Part shown: one piece after another, positions 45,901 to 56,619 of the stretch
Position numbering within the stretch: the stretch's first letter is position 1
Layout of the letters: every line of letters starts with the position of its first letter
NCBI GenBank assembly: GCA_973895155.1
Contig: OZ316893.1
Coordinates: 11,718,001 to 11,782,000, forward strand
Origin: Marsupella aquatica
Taxonomy: Eukaryota > Marchantiophyta
Length of the DNA stretch: 64,000 bases
Direction of reading: 5' to 3'
Translations under genes and position numbers: made by a program
The notes under the pieces: model-generated
Seen by the model: only the letters and a program-made list of their open reading frames with translations
Databases searched by the model: none
What the model was told of the DNA's origin: nothing

Positions 45901-47985
45901 ATTATTAACTGTTGCTAGGAATGAGGCGCTGCGCTTACATGGAGAGGCAACCGCTCAAGCTGCGTTGAAGCTGCACAACATCAAGAATGACTGTGCTGAA
46001 GGCAAAGAAACATTGTCACGTTTGCGCTCTAGGATAGGGCAAAAGCAAGCCGCCCTTGAAGTACTGCGTGTGCGATTTGGTGAAGGAGCTCACTGTCTAC
46101 AAAGCATGCAAGAGGACCCTCATTTGGCCAGAGAATTCAGGGAGAAAGATGCTGCTAGAAAACGAGCTGCATATTGGAGACTTCGGAGGATGAGAAGTTT
46201 AAGTTTGTCTAGTCATCTTGCTGAGGAAACGCCCAATAGAATGAGATGAGCGGTTGATTCAGTGGTCTCCGAGGTAACTTCAGTCTTATTCAAAAAAATG
46301 AGAGATTTCAACTTATCCGCAAGGAAGGTAGTCCTAGAGCAATTTTGGTTGCATTCTTCATTGAGAGAATATCATCCTGCAGCTCTTGGGACCCCTAAGT
46401 TAGATGCATCTGTAGGAGCTACTATAACTGACCTTAGGCAGACCTTGCAAATTGTGAAGTGGGGTAAAAAGAAAGATCACTTGGCTGTAAAGCATTCAGT
46501 GTTGGTAGCTATGGTCGGACAGTCCACGGTTGGCAAGCGATATCAGTCCTCTTTAGCTAAGGCTTTTGGTATCAAGAGACACAACATTCAAAAAGCATCA
46601 AACATGCGGAAGCAGATAGATGAGAACCAATGTATAAAATACCCAATGGGGGAAAGGAAAACCAGGAGTGACAAGATTAGTGCAGAGGTGCGCAAGATTA
46701 TTGAACTATTTTGGAGCACATACACTAGAATCTCACCAGGCAAGAAAGAGATAGCTAGAAAGCGACTTGGACCAAATCAACATGAGGAACATAAAGTACA
46801 TTGGCTCGAGGATACAGAGGTAGGATATCCTCACATTGGCTACTTCAATTTCTTTGAGAGTTCTTAAAATTTTCTGCATTCTTTAGTCCCGTCTTCAGTT
46901 GTAGCCAACGATACAAATTTGAGAGCCTGAATTTGGGTAATCTATTAACACCCTATTGATGTCTATTTACAGGTTGAATTTTTCTTCAAGTTCCAAGATT
47001 GGTGCAAGGCTGAGAACAATGCTGAAGGACCGCAGGCCTATAGTTATCTGAAACCGTTTTACATTCGAACCATGAAGGATCGAAATGTATGTTGCTGCAA
47101 GCAGCACATTGAAATGGACCTCCTGAAAGAGGCACTAAACAAATTCAGGAAGTTTCATCACCCCTCTGAGTGTAGTTGTCAGTGTTGTACTTGTAAATCA
47201 GTGGCCATTCCATTAGGTGTTTCTTGTGTAGCTTCAAGGACACACATTACCTCTGTTCGAGGTTGGATGGAAGGTGCGCTGTGTAAGAAAACCGAGGGGC
47301 AGGTATGGCACAAGAAGGACTGTATTATGGGAGTTTGTGTAGATTGTGGAACGCTGAATTTGGACTGGTGTCCATGGGAGTTGGATTCCACACAACAACT
47401 AACTATTAGTTGGCAGAGTTTTGAATATCAGGAGTTAGATGACAACTTACAAATGAAGAAAGCAAAGAAGAAGGGAAGTGATGAGAGTTCACAAAAAAAG
47501 TCTAAACGCTTGAGGATGGTGTATAAGACTACGTCTGTAAGTGATTTCAGGAACGTGGTCGAAGCTAGAATGAAGTCATTTGTTGTTCATGATTTTAGAG
47601 CTCGCTGGCAAAGTGACCAGTTTAGATTGTGTTTGAAGACGTTCCCAAGAGGAACCATAGTGTCTTCAATTGACTTCTCTGACAATTACACTTTCAAGAC
47701 GCAAAATGAGATTCAATCGCAACATTGGGACAACAAACAGATTACTTTGTTGATCCATGTGACCTATAGACATCGAGAAGATGTGCACCAATCTATGGAG
47801 GCTGCAGTGGGACGGACAGTGAGTATGGCACAGAGTGAAGCTGGTGACAGAGATATCATCGCCGACTATCATTTCTATATCAGTGATGATAATACTCACG
47901 ACACCTTGTTTGTGCAGCATTGCATGGATGCTCATTACCATTGGATGAAGCAAGAGGGAATTGAATTCACTCAGCATTGGGTTTG

Positions 47986-48354
47986 GGTCAAAAGCAAGCT
48001 AGAGGGGTACCAACGGAGTCCCCAAGGACTAGCTCAAAAAGGAGAGTGAAAGGAGTATAAATGTCATTAAGATTTAGCTGAGCACACTCCCAAAAAGGTT
48101 GGGCACACTTCCAAAAAGATTGTGCACACTTCCAAAAAGATTGGGCACTCTTCTTAAATTCCGAAATATGTGGACACACTTCCAAAGATTTGGCATGCAA
48201 GATCTTACCTTTCAATCTCACCAAAACAATCCTGGCCATTCCATGTAACATTTTGGTCTTTTTGTCCTCTAGTGATTGCTTTTACCAAGGACCTATGTCC
48301 TTTTGGTGGAGAAAATGGTGATCCTTTCAGTACCCCTCTAGCTTGCTTTTGACC
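47986..48354. mobile_element. 369-bp MITE with TIRs related to the host transposon
   Basis: Perfect 25-bp inverted repeats start GGTCAAAAGCAAGCTAGAGG. They share the layout GGTCAAnnGCAAGCTnGAGGGG with the 11.4-kb element. The target duplication is TTTG (47982-47985 and 48355-48358). Deleting the MITE plus one TTTG in silico joins the coding frame exactly at the SDGATSQFK motif. It has no ORF of its own; the apparent stop of the upstream ORF at 48049 lies inside it. Internally about four copies of a GCACACTTCCAAAAAGATTG unit occur (48080-48190), and its right end carries AAGGATCACCA and AAGGACATAGGTCCTT (minus-strand reading), as in the large element. Confidence 0.9.
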
Positions 48355-49739
48355 TTTGGTCCGATGGAGCTACCTCACAATTTAAGGCTTGTAGACCTTT
48401 CTACTACGTCTCAAGGTATTACAAGAGATTTGGTGCACGGATGAAATGGTTTTTCCATGCTTCAGGACATGGAAAGGGTGTAGTTGTAAGTGTGGAACTC
48501 TACCTCCAATATTTGAATTCACTGTGTTGTTCTCATTATTTAGTTTCATATGAGCTTCTTTACCGTTATACAAGAACATTATTCTTTGGAGTCTAGTTGT
48601 ATGCTTGTGTGACATTGAATGGACTTTTTCTGCATGGATAGGATGCCCTTGGAGGCCACATCAAGAGCGGGATACAGAGAGAGCAGTTGAAGGGGACGCA
48701 TGACTTTCGCTTGGAAAATGCTCATGATGTAGTTGCATTTTGCAAGGAGAAGTTTGCCATTGGTATTGAGAGAGAGTATGGTGATGTTTTGCTTGTGAGG
48801 CGATTGTTTTGGGAAATAGGTGCTACAACTGTGAATCGGCACAAGAAATGGGACTGTGATGCAATCCCAGGATGTAGAGCAATGCATTGTTTTGATGGAT
48901 TTAGTAACCGACTTTCAACTCTGTTGCAAGTGAGGGAACTATGCTGTTTTTGTGCTTACTGTCTTGATGAAGAACCACAAAAATGTGAGAATCGAGATCT
49001 TGTAGGACTGTATAAGCTTGAGATGGTGAAAGAGATTCTCCCTATTGATGTCAAAGCAGACCTTGAAGAAATGGGAGTTGGTGAAGGACTGTTGGAAGGG
49101 GACTCTGGGTCTTTGGCAGAGTTGGTGCAGTTGGGTGATTTCTATGCAGTGGAAGCAGAGCGTCCAAATCGTTGGGATGTAGACTTTTACATTTTGCAAT
49201 GCGAGGAGGTCCTACATGATGTCACAGAGACATTTGTGGATGGATACGAGCAGGAACTTCAGCAGGGTGAACTGGTATTGAAGGGCAAATGGATGCAACC
49301 AGTTCCAGGATTGTGCCACACATATGTCTATTTAGACAAATCACCACCAAGTTTTAGTCTTGCAAAGTCAGTAATTCACATTCGATTTGGGCTAAGCCCA
49401 TGTGATACTTCAGGACGGAAGGGTGGTAGCAGAAAGTTCAAATTGGACAAAGACACACTTGCAGCAATTACAGATTCTTTGCGATGATGAGAGAATCGTC
49501 TATTGAGGTAAATTTCTGAATTGCCCAACTTCCTACTTTCCTTGCAATCTACATCAACACTTTCATGCACTAGCTTAACCATGCAGTGCAATACAATGTC
49601 ATTGAGCTTTGCCCGTAACCCATCCTTAGTGCGTCCATGTGTAAGGATTATGTTCTTATGTAAAGACATGTCCAAGGTGTCCTTGCTATTAGTAAGGACT
49701 CCTCTACATAGCGACTCCTTTTGGTTTGATTGCATGTCT

Positions 49740-50115
49740 AGGACTCGGTCATTTTACAAGGACTAGGACTGTGTCCTTGGACAAGGACAGAGTCATATTG
49801 GAAAGGACCATGCAAAGGACCATGTCCTTTCAAACGGACTAAAAAGGATTTGTGAAGGACTATGTCCTTTGTGAAGGACACATTCAAGGACTATGTCCTT
49901 GACTAAGGACATATTCAAGGACTATGTCCTTGGTGCAAGTCATGGTAATTAAAGGACTATGTCCTTGGTGCAAGTCATGGTAAAGGACTAGTTCCTTAGT
50001 TAATGACACAGTCCTTAACCGTAGAAAGGACCATACATGTCCTATATCCTTTTACATGGACTTCACAAAGGACTCTCCCAATGTATACTAGACTGTGTCC
50101 TTGTGTATTAAGGGT
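49740..50115. repeat. Cluster of AAGGAC...GTCCTT palindromic motifs
   Basis: More than fifteen occurrences of AAGGAC or GTCCTT, often paired as AAGGACTATGTCCTT, lie between the convergent 3' ends of the transposase and the minus-strand genes. The same hexamer recurs in the 52.1-52.4-kb array, in the right subterminal region and in the MITE. They could bind the transposase or form RNA hairpins at transcript ends. Confidence 0.8.
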
Positions 50116-51250
50116 CTCGGAGATATATGTGGCCAGATAACTAGCGACAATGCTTATATGAGAATTCTTTGAGCTGCTTGTATGAATGCGTTCTATTTTT
50201 TAGGTGGTTGGGCCTTTGTAAATTTGCAATCAGGTACTTATACAATTTGTACTGGTGTTTTGCGTTTTGAACACAGACTAAACCTTCAAGATACTTCGGA
50301 CAGGACTACATCATGTAGACTAAGGGACACTCTGGATGACATACTCTAGATGGTAGAGACTGAGTGACATACTCTAGATGGTAGACTGCCACTTTTTGGC
50401 ACTCGGCTCACAAGATAATCATGTTTGTAATATTTCATGTTAATGGATCTGCATTTCATCACTTAAGGAATTTTTCCTTCTCATTTCTTCAAGGGCCTTG
50501 TGGACATGATGTGCCTTGATTTCCTTGCGTGTGGTTGTACCTTTCTGTAAGCATATCTGAATCATGCACAAAGCAATTGTTCAGATAGAAACGGTTATTA
50601 AGTCTCTGTTTATGTCACACTTGATGACAATAGTACGGGACATCCATTTGTGGTCTCAAACTTTCTGTTGTCAGGTGTACTCTACAAAAGTATCAACTCA
50701 AAATAATCCCTTGGATTACACACTATTTCAGGGCGCTATTTTTGTACATTCAAGATTTTTGCAAGTATATACCAATCCACACTTGTCACTTCCAGCCAAC
50801 TTCTTCCCACCGTATAGCTGCCTTCCAAGTTACAAAACCTCTGGTGCCCATTTGTCTCCTCGAGGATTTAGTGCAAAGAACACAGGTTTACTCACATGTC
50901 AATCAAGATATACCTCAACTAAAATATATCATCTAGACCACCTATTGAAGGAACTTCCAAGCTTCTCTTGAACAGTTGTGGTCTTCATGCCCAGAGACTT
51001 AAGTGTTAGAAAGGAACAAAACTGAAGTAACATATTGATCAGAGGCGCATCCATAGACAAGAATTGAGGACTCAACACATATACAGAAGCTTGTGTTGAG
51101 ACAACAACACTGTATTGATCAAGTACTTTACTGTATAGAGTTTGAGCTTGAAACAACATCCAGTTCAGTGTGGATTTCATACCATCACTGGAATACAACA
51201 GTCTGCTACATACTATAGCACTCTAATTACTCCTCCGAAATACGAAAAGA
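50116..51250. other. Spacer within the transposon, no gene supported
   Basis: Several short ORFs (for example plus 50564-50971) lack motifs. A direct repeat of GACATACTCTAGATGGTAGA occurs near 50335-50385. Confidence 0.4.
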
Positions 51251-51252
51251 CT

Positions 51253-52491
51253 TCAAAGACATGACGAGGTCTCCAGAAAAGTCCAAAATAGCACGTAAAG
51301 TCTCTGAAATGATGTTGCTCCACCATCTTTGGTGGTATCAAGACAATCACCAAAATTGGGTGAGGTACCGATCTTAGTCTTACTAACATTGGGCTTAAAT
51401 TCATCTCTGTCCGAATGATTTATTATAGCGCGAGTAGCTTCATCTACCTGCAGATGCCCACGAGCCTTAACAATACTCACTGCTCGAAGGTCATCACTAC
51501 GGCCTAACTTTGCCACACATGTGATGGTCCACAATTCACTCTGCACCTGCCCACAGACTTCTTGCACCTTCTCTGGGCTACTCTCCCATAGCTTCTTAAA
51601 GGCTTCTCCCGACATCCCCAGTAGCTGCAACCCGCAATCTTCATTCACCAAAATAACGTAATCCCCGACTTGCACAGCAAAGCAGTACATAAAACTGCCA
51701 GTTCCAACACTACAGCAGACATGTTCGGATCGTCCTCGAGAACGAGGACCCACGGGAGACTGAGGGTTCAATTTTCTCAGCCTGCGGGCATTCTTGCCCA
51801 AAGTGCATGGCTTACCATCACTCAACAAAACATTGCAGCCTTCATAAACAAATGACCCAGCACAAACTCCCCACATGTGGTCAATTTTGATATCCACCAG
51901 GGTGGTGAACTTGTTCTCAAGATTGTCCATGATCTGCACAAAGATAATATATGAAGGGTTACATATCAACTATTGGTCACCGGATGGTTTCTCTTGCAAA
52001 CTAAAGAGGATCTCAATCCGGCACCCTGACTCAAGCACCTCAAGTCCTGACTAAAGGAGCCCCAGTCTTGACTAGAAGACAATACTGATCATCAGTTACC
52101 CGTAGTCCTGACTAAAGGACTGGAGTCCTTGAGTCAGGACCGGGAGTCCTAACTAAAGAACCACGAGGACCGGAGTCCTGACTCAAGGACCCCGAGTCCT
52201 GACTCAAGGACCCGGAGTCCTCACACAAGGACCACAATTCCTGACTCAAGGACCCCGAGTCCTGAATCAAGGACCCGGAGTCCTCACACAAGGACCACAA
52301 TTCCTGACATGAGGACCGTGACCCCCAACTCAAAGAGTCCTGAAGAGTCTTGACACAAGGACTTGGAGTTACTGACTCCACGACCTACAAGTAGTGCAAA
52401 TCATACAGAGCAATGAACATAAGCTATGGAGAGAATCCAAAAAGGAACTTACACAGAGCTCAATACTGGGACTTTTGGCCCCGATGTGCAT
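51253..52491 (-). CDS. Transposon accessory gene, possible OB-fold protein
   Basis: Minus strand. Exon 1 is 52491-52453 (ATG, 13 codons) with donor GTAAGT; exon 2 starts at 51933 after a GTGCAG acceptor and joins in phase 0. Together they give about 240 residues. The segment LQLLGMSGEAFKKLWESSPEKV, then LWTITCVAKLGRSDDLRAVSIV, recalls OB-fold regions of replication-protein-A-like factors, but this is an impression, not a firm match. Basic stretches (KNARRLRKLNP, GPRSRGRSE) could contact nucleic acid. The last 35 codons look poorly conserved, so a further splice near 51310 is possible. The intron contains the 52.1-52.4-kb repeat. The location inside the TIRs suggests a role in transposition or persistence. 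Confidence 0.5.
52095..52385. repeat. Tandem GAGTCCTGACTCAAGGACC repeats
   Basis: About ten copies of an approximately 20-25-bp unit containing AGTCCTGA(C)TCAAGGACC. Part of the sequence is itself duplicated as a longer block (52230-52320). It lies in the intron of the accessory gene and shares the GTCCT/AGGAC core with the 49.7-50.1-kb cluster. Confidence 0.85.
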
Positions 52492-52644
52492 GAGTTTGCT
52501 GCACAAAACAAAAACTAAGTTAAAGCAAACCTTTCTTGAATGCATCTTCTAACAATTGTCACCATAGCTCTCCTCACTACAAACTGCAGATGCACAATTT
52601 ACATTGGAGAGGGCAATGATTTTTCCTGGATCATAACTTGAAAG

Positions 52645-55353
52645 TCAATCATCCACAGGAAGTTTCCTTTGGGAGGAATGAGCGGGAATAGTCACAGTAG
52701 GTGAGTTTCCGCCAAGTGCTTGACTCAAGAATCCAAGAGGTGTCTTCACCAACACCAAACGCTTATAATTGACATGAACGCCACACTCAGGGGAAAAAGG
52801 TATTGTATCTGGACTCGACAACGTTTGGCTACAGTTCACCTTCCTAGCTGATTCTTGTTCAACCTTTCGTTTCTTCCCCGACTCCCCACCCTCTACTTTT
52901 GGTGTCACCAAAGGTATCTTAGACGATCCGTCCTCAGGCTCATCATCGCCTATATCAATGATGGAAGTGGCCTCCATGGCGCTCAAATACATGAGAGCTT
53001 GGCCGTGAGAATCCCCCTGAAAATACAATCACCGAATAATTACAGGAGTTGACAAAATCATACGGGTGCAAACATAACAGGCAAAAATGTGTCTACAAAC
53101 TATAAAGAGATGTGCAGGCACAAATAATTCAGAAGATTGCTTTACAAATTCAAACCTGTGATTGAGCTGTTTGAACTATCCGCGAAACCTCTCTTCGTCT
53201 TCCCAAACATCTGCCCTTCTTCCCATACATATCTTTTAAGTCTGTTATGTAAGAATGCCGTGATTCAACCGGACTTGGTGATGCATATGAACTTGGTAAA
53301 CCCCAACTTCGCAACCAATCATCACTGAAGGCATAGGAGCATGCCAAACACTTAGCACTCTGTTCTGATGAACCAAGTATTGGAAATAGACAACTCGGAT
53401 GGTAGGTGTGCCCACAAGATGCTGGAATCCAGTTGAAGCAATGAAACCCATTGCAACACACTGGACAAACAGTAAGTGAAGCTTGGACTCCTACAGATCG
53501 ACAAGAAGTAGGAATAAAACGAGGAGCTAACACAGGGCAAGGATGCTTCAAAACTTTGTTTAAAATGGAATGTTCCTGAGATTGAGCTTCCAGAAGCTCC
53601 TCCACCCCCTTAACGACAATCTCCCTTTCTTCCACGACTTTGGTCAATCTTGCCACCTTGCTTGGCAAGTCTTTGAACATATGATCTTTGTCGGTGTGGA
53701 GCATCCTCAACACAGTCAACTCATCTGAAATTCATCTTGACCGGGAGTTCAACATCTCAATTGTGGCCTCATGCTGCTTCAGATCAGTCTGAAGGTGTGT
53801 CAAGTAATCGTTGGGGGTCTGTCATAAAGAATAAAAAACAGAGTGTCATTCATCAACTCACAAATCATATTAGCTGCAAGCTACTAATCTCAGATTTCCA
53901 ACGTTAGTGAAGAGAATAAATAGAAAGTGCGATAAAAACTAATGTGGAAATTGATCAGAGTGAAACCTCATCGTCTTCACATTGGTTGCCTTCTTCCAAC
54001 TCAATGGCATTCGTGGTTTCTTCATGCTTCTCTTCTTCATTTGATACTGAATCCTTTACAAGCTTCAACTCCTCCTCTAGTTTGCAAATTTGATGATGAA
54101 TCCGCTGCAGTGCACTTCGCCGGTCGCACTCTGAAGATTTCAAATTTTCCAGGCTTCGAAGAAGTTTCTGAACATCTTCGCGGGCCTCTCTTACTTGGTT
54201 CTTACTCCATGACATTTCTGATTCAAGCATGGATAGTAACAAGGCACGAGGGGGGGTACTTGGCAACTGCGCAAGAGTGGAAGGACTTGGCCGCACCCAC
54301 GGAATAGGGGAGGCAGATGCAGTACCAAGTAGCTCAGCAGGAACTTTTTCGAGGGAAAGAACATCCCATCCGCTCTCGGGGATTGGAGACTTCATCGTTG
54401 GCTCTTTCAAAGAGAGGCTTGAAGGAACTCGGGGAGGAACTGCCTCATGAATTGCATCCTCAATAACTTGTGCATCTGCGTGCTTATAGACACGACCAGT
54501 CTTCCTTACACAAGGGGGCCCATTAGGCTTACCTTTGCCTTCTCTATGCCACTGAACAATCTGGCCTTTCAACTTAGATGCAGTGTATGCGGCCCAATTA
54601 ACTGTCCTCCCCAACACTCGCTCAGCATACACTCCCTTAACAAATGTATGTGCCTTGGAACACTCCATTGACCGGCTTCTCATATCCATCGACAACTTGG
54701 GATAAATGTAAGACATCCTCTTGTGGCAAGCCTGTGCAACTACCTAGTTTGTAACCGCTCCGTCCCTTATCTCCAAAGCACGTGACTAGCATTTCCTCAC
54801 TGATGTCAATGATTCTATGGAGATTTTCGCCTTCATTCGGAAGGCCAAACTGGGTAGCAAAGAAGTGAGCGTCCTTGTAAAAATTGGCTGGATCCCATTC
54901 GTTGTCTGTCGCCTCTGAAGCTGGCTTCACTCTACCTTTAGATTTCTCAATAGATGCTACCGCTCGAGCAACACAATCATCTGAACTGGGTTTTCCTTTA
55001 GAGAGTTTGACTAACACAGACCCGGCTGGATCCCATTCGTTGTCTGTCGCCTCTGAAGTTGGTTTGACTCTACCTTTAGATTTCTCAATAGATGCTACCG
55101 CTCGAGCACCACGATCATCTGAACTGGGTTTTCCTTTAGAGAGTTTGTTGACTAACACAGACCCGGTTGAGCGTTCTTGAGGAGAGTTTTCTAATGACCC
55201 TACACCCTCACCTCCATCAACGGGCAATGGAAGTGGGTATCCATCAAAACAACTATGAAAAGTCCTGACTAAATCTGATGAGAGTTCTGGTAAATCTAAA
55301 GTAGAGAAGGTTACGTCAAATATCGATGAAAGGAAGTAGAATAGGTGGTGCAT
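52645..55353 (-). pseudogene. Transposon accessory gene: coiled-coil, RING-like finger, NLS
   Basis: Minus strand, read from 55353. Block 1 (55353-54637) contains a tandem duplication of about 45 residues (LSKGKPSSDD...EWDP). Block 2 (54716-53967) overlaps it in another frame, implying a frameshift near 54.68 kb, and ends in a coiled coil. Exon 3 (53818-53156) has a coiled coil and a RING-like finger: CPVC, then CGHTYHPSC, then CLAC. Exon 4 (53016-52645) carries an SV40-like NLS, GKKRKVEQE. Introns 53966-53819 and 53155-53017 are GT-AG and phase 0. A TGA at 53734-53732 breaks exon 3. RING-like fingers often act in ubiquitin or SUMO ligation; that function here is inference. The true start may lie upstream of 55353. 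Confidence 0.6.
54890..55170 (-). repeat. Tandem duplication of about 135 bp within the RING-like gene
   Basis: Two copies encode GSVLV(N)KLSKGKPSSDD through SEATDNEWDPA and differ by a few substitutions and one codon. Confidence 0.9.
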
Positions 55354-56225
55354 TAGGTATCAAAGTTACAAGCGTACCCTCAGTCTGGCCTGCGGAGCAC
55401 ATCACGCTCATGAAGTAGCACTTCCACCCAAACCTGTGCAAACTCTCCATGCCCACAACATGTCAAAGACCATGTATGCAACATTTGCACCATCGTTGAT
55501 TTGAAAGTTCTTGAGTTTACAAGCACCTATCGCCGAACGCGTTGCGACTGTGAGGAATATGAAGGTCTATCTAGAATTGGTTGAAACTGCAACAAAGCAA
55601 CATTTGCTTACCCGAGCTCTAAACCAATGTCACCAAACCGCACCACCTTAGAAAAGATTTGAAAGAATAGAGAGTCCGCAATGCTATATTTCCTTCAAGC
55701 ACTAAAATTGAAACATTCGGCGGAACTCCTCAACGTTCATTGTCGACATTTACTGTCGACATCCACTACTTTGCGATATTCAGTCTCGTTCAGTCTCGCC
55801 ACCATTGTCATTGACAATCCCCTAAGCCTCCCAAACAAACTACTTTGCGACACTACTCGGCGTTCACTCCCCCCGCCACTGTCGTTGAGTATCCCCAAAG
55901 CCTCCCGAACATCTGGAAATCTAAGGCACAGCAGGCCCCAGCGGCCAATTCCTCACCGTTGATGGAAACCCGCGGATGGCACGGAAGCCGCGCGGCTATT
56001 TCAAACTTGGCGGCGATTTCAAACTCTGGGAATGACGGAACTGGTCCCCTCCTTCTTCTCTGTGGAAGGACCTTAGTGGCTAGAAATGATGCGATGTCCT
56101 TTTGCGTCATTAATTCCTTCACGGGGTTGAAGTCCTTGGTGGCCCCACTATCCTTCAATCTTGATCGTTGATCTTCATATCACCACAAGGACTACCTCTC
56201 CATTTTGGTGATCCTTTTTGCGTCC
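55354..56225. other. Right subterminal region, probable promoter side of the minus gene
   Basis: No clear exon is identified. An intron-like GTAAGC donor on the minus strand near 55612 hints at a 5' exon. Near the end are several AAGGAC/GTCCTT motifs shared with other parts of the transposon. Confidence 0.35.
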
Positions 56226-56254
56226 TTTTGCCCCCCTCAAGCTTGCAATTGACC
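56226..56254 (-). repeat. Right terminal inverted repeat of the 11.4-kb transposon
   Basis: Reverse complement of the left repeat over 29 bp with no mismatch. Just inside lie GTCCTTTT and AAGGACTACC motifs. Confidence 0.9.
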
Positions 56255-56258
56255 GATC

Positions 56259-56473
56259 ATATGTCGTAAGAAAACTAATTTTTGTGATGTGTTGGTCCGC
56301 AAGTATGGTGAAATAGGGTTTAATAGTATATTAGTTTCACCTGAACCTTTCTTAATACCCACTACTTTTGTTACTAGAATTATCATTTTAGTTTTAGTGT
56401 AAAACTTATGGACATGCAAGGTTAACTTCATAAGAGCCAACATGCTCTTACCAAAAAACACGGTCACCGGACA
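56259..56473 (+). repeat. Right part of the interrupted gypsy LTR
   Basis: Ends CACCGGACA at 56473, five bases before a TGGCGACC primer site. Its left edge is the transposon target site. It pairs with the proposed left part at 44041-44864. Confidence 0.45.
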
Positions 56474-56477
56474 TAAG

Positions 56478-56494
56478 TGGCGACCATACTAGGG
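56478..56494 (+). other. Gypsy-type primer-binding site
   Basis: TGGCGACCATACTAGGG resembles the TGGCGACTCTGCTGGGG-type PBS of plant gypsy elements, and gag-like sequence follows within 150 bp. Confidence 0.55.
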
Positions 56495-56619
56495 AATCGC
56501 TGGATTTTGAAGTTAGCTTGTGCATGTTTAAGTTCTAATGGATGGAGAGAGATATGATTTTGGAACTTTGAGTCTTTAACTTGTTTATATTATTAAGTCA
56601 AGAGGGAAGAATTCCAATC

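Larger units (their letters stand above)
45620..49487 (+). pseudogene. DDE-type transposase-like gene of the 11.4-kb transposon
   Basis: Three exons in one frame: 45620-46819, 46973-48485 (holding the MITE) and 48642-49487, with phase-0 GT-AG introns. The N-terminal third has 11-residue repeats (LLLHAQQQADQ) and a coiled coil. A Cys-rich block follows (VCCCKQHIEMDLLKEALNKF, CSCQCCTCK, CIMGVCVDCG), probably zinc-binding. The catalytic-looking core shows SIDFSDNYTFKTQNEIQSQH, HFYISDDNTHD, then after the MITE SDGATSQFKA and HASGHGKG, then DALGGHIKSGI. This motif series (D, SDG, GHGKG, D-GG-IK) belongs to a family I know from uncharacterised animal and non-seed-plant proteins, probably RNase H-fold transposases. 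Stops at 45734 (TAG) and 46247 (TGA) plus the MITE inactivate this copy. Confidence 0.7.
44865..56254. mobile_element. 11.4-kb DNA transposon with 29-bp TIRs and 4-bp TSD
   Basis: Perfect 29-bp inverted repeats begin GGTCAATTGCAAGCTTGAGG at 44865 and end at 56254 on the opposite strand. Both are flanked by GATC (44861-44864 and 56255-56258), taken as a 4-bp target duplication. Because GATC is palindromic and symmetry extends outward (TATGATC), the TIR could instead be slightly longer. Subterminal sequences are also related (AAAAAGGAT..CCAAAAT on both sides). It encodes a plus-strand transposase-like gene (45620-49487) convergent with two minus-strand genes (52491-51253 and 55353-52645). A related MITE has inserted in the transposase. 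Superfamily is not assignable from memory. Confidence 0.8.

Noticed and set aside
47988-48358. The 369-bp insert as a spliceosomal intron
   Set aside because: It begins with GT by chance but has no AG at the required acceptor, and it has perfect TIRs and a TSD.
52112-52381. 89-codon minus-strand ORF with Ser-Gln-Asp-Ser-Gly repeats
   Set aside because: It is the translation of the GAGTCCTGACTCAAGGACC tandem array inside an intron.
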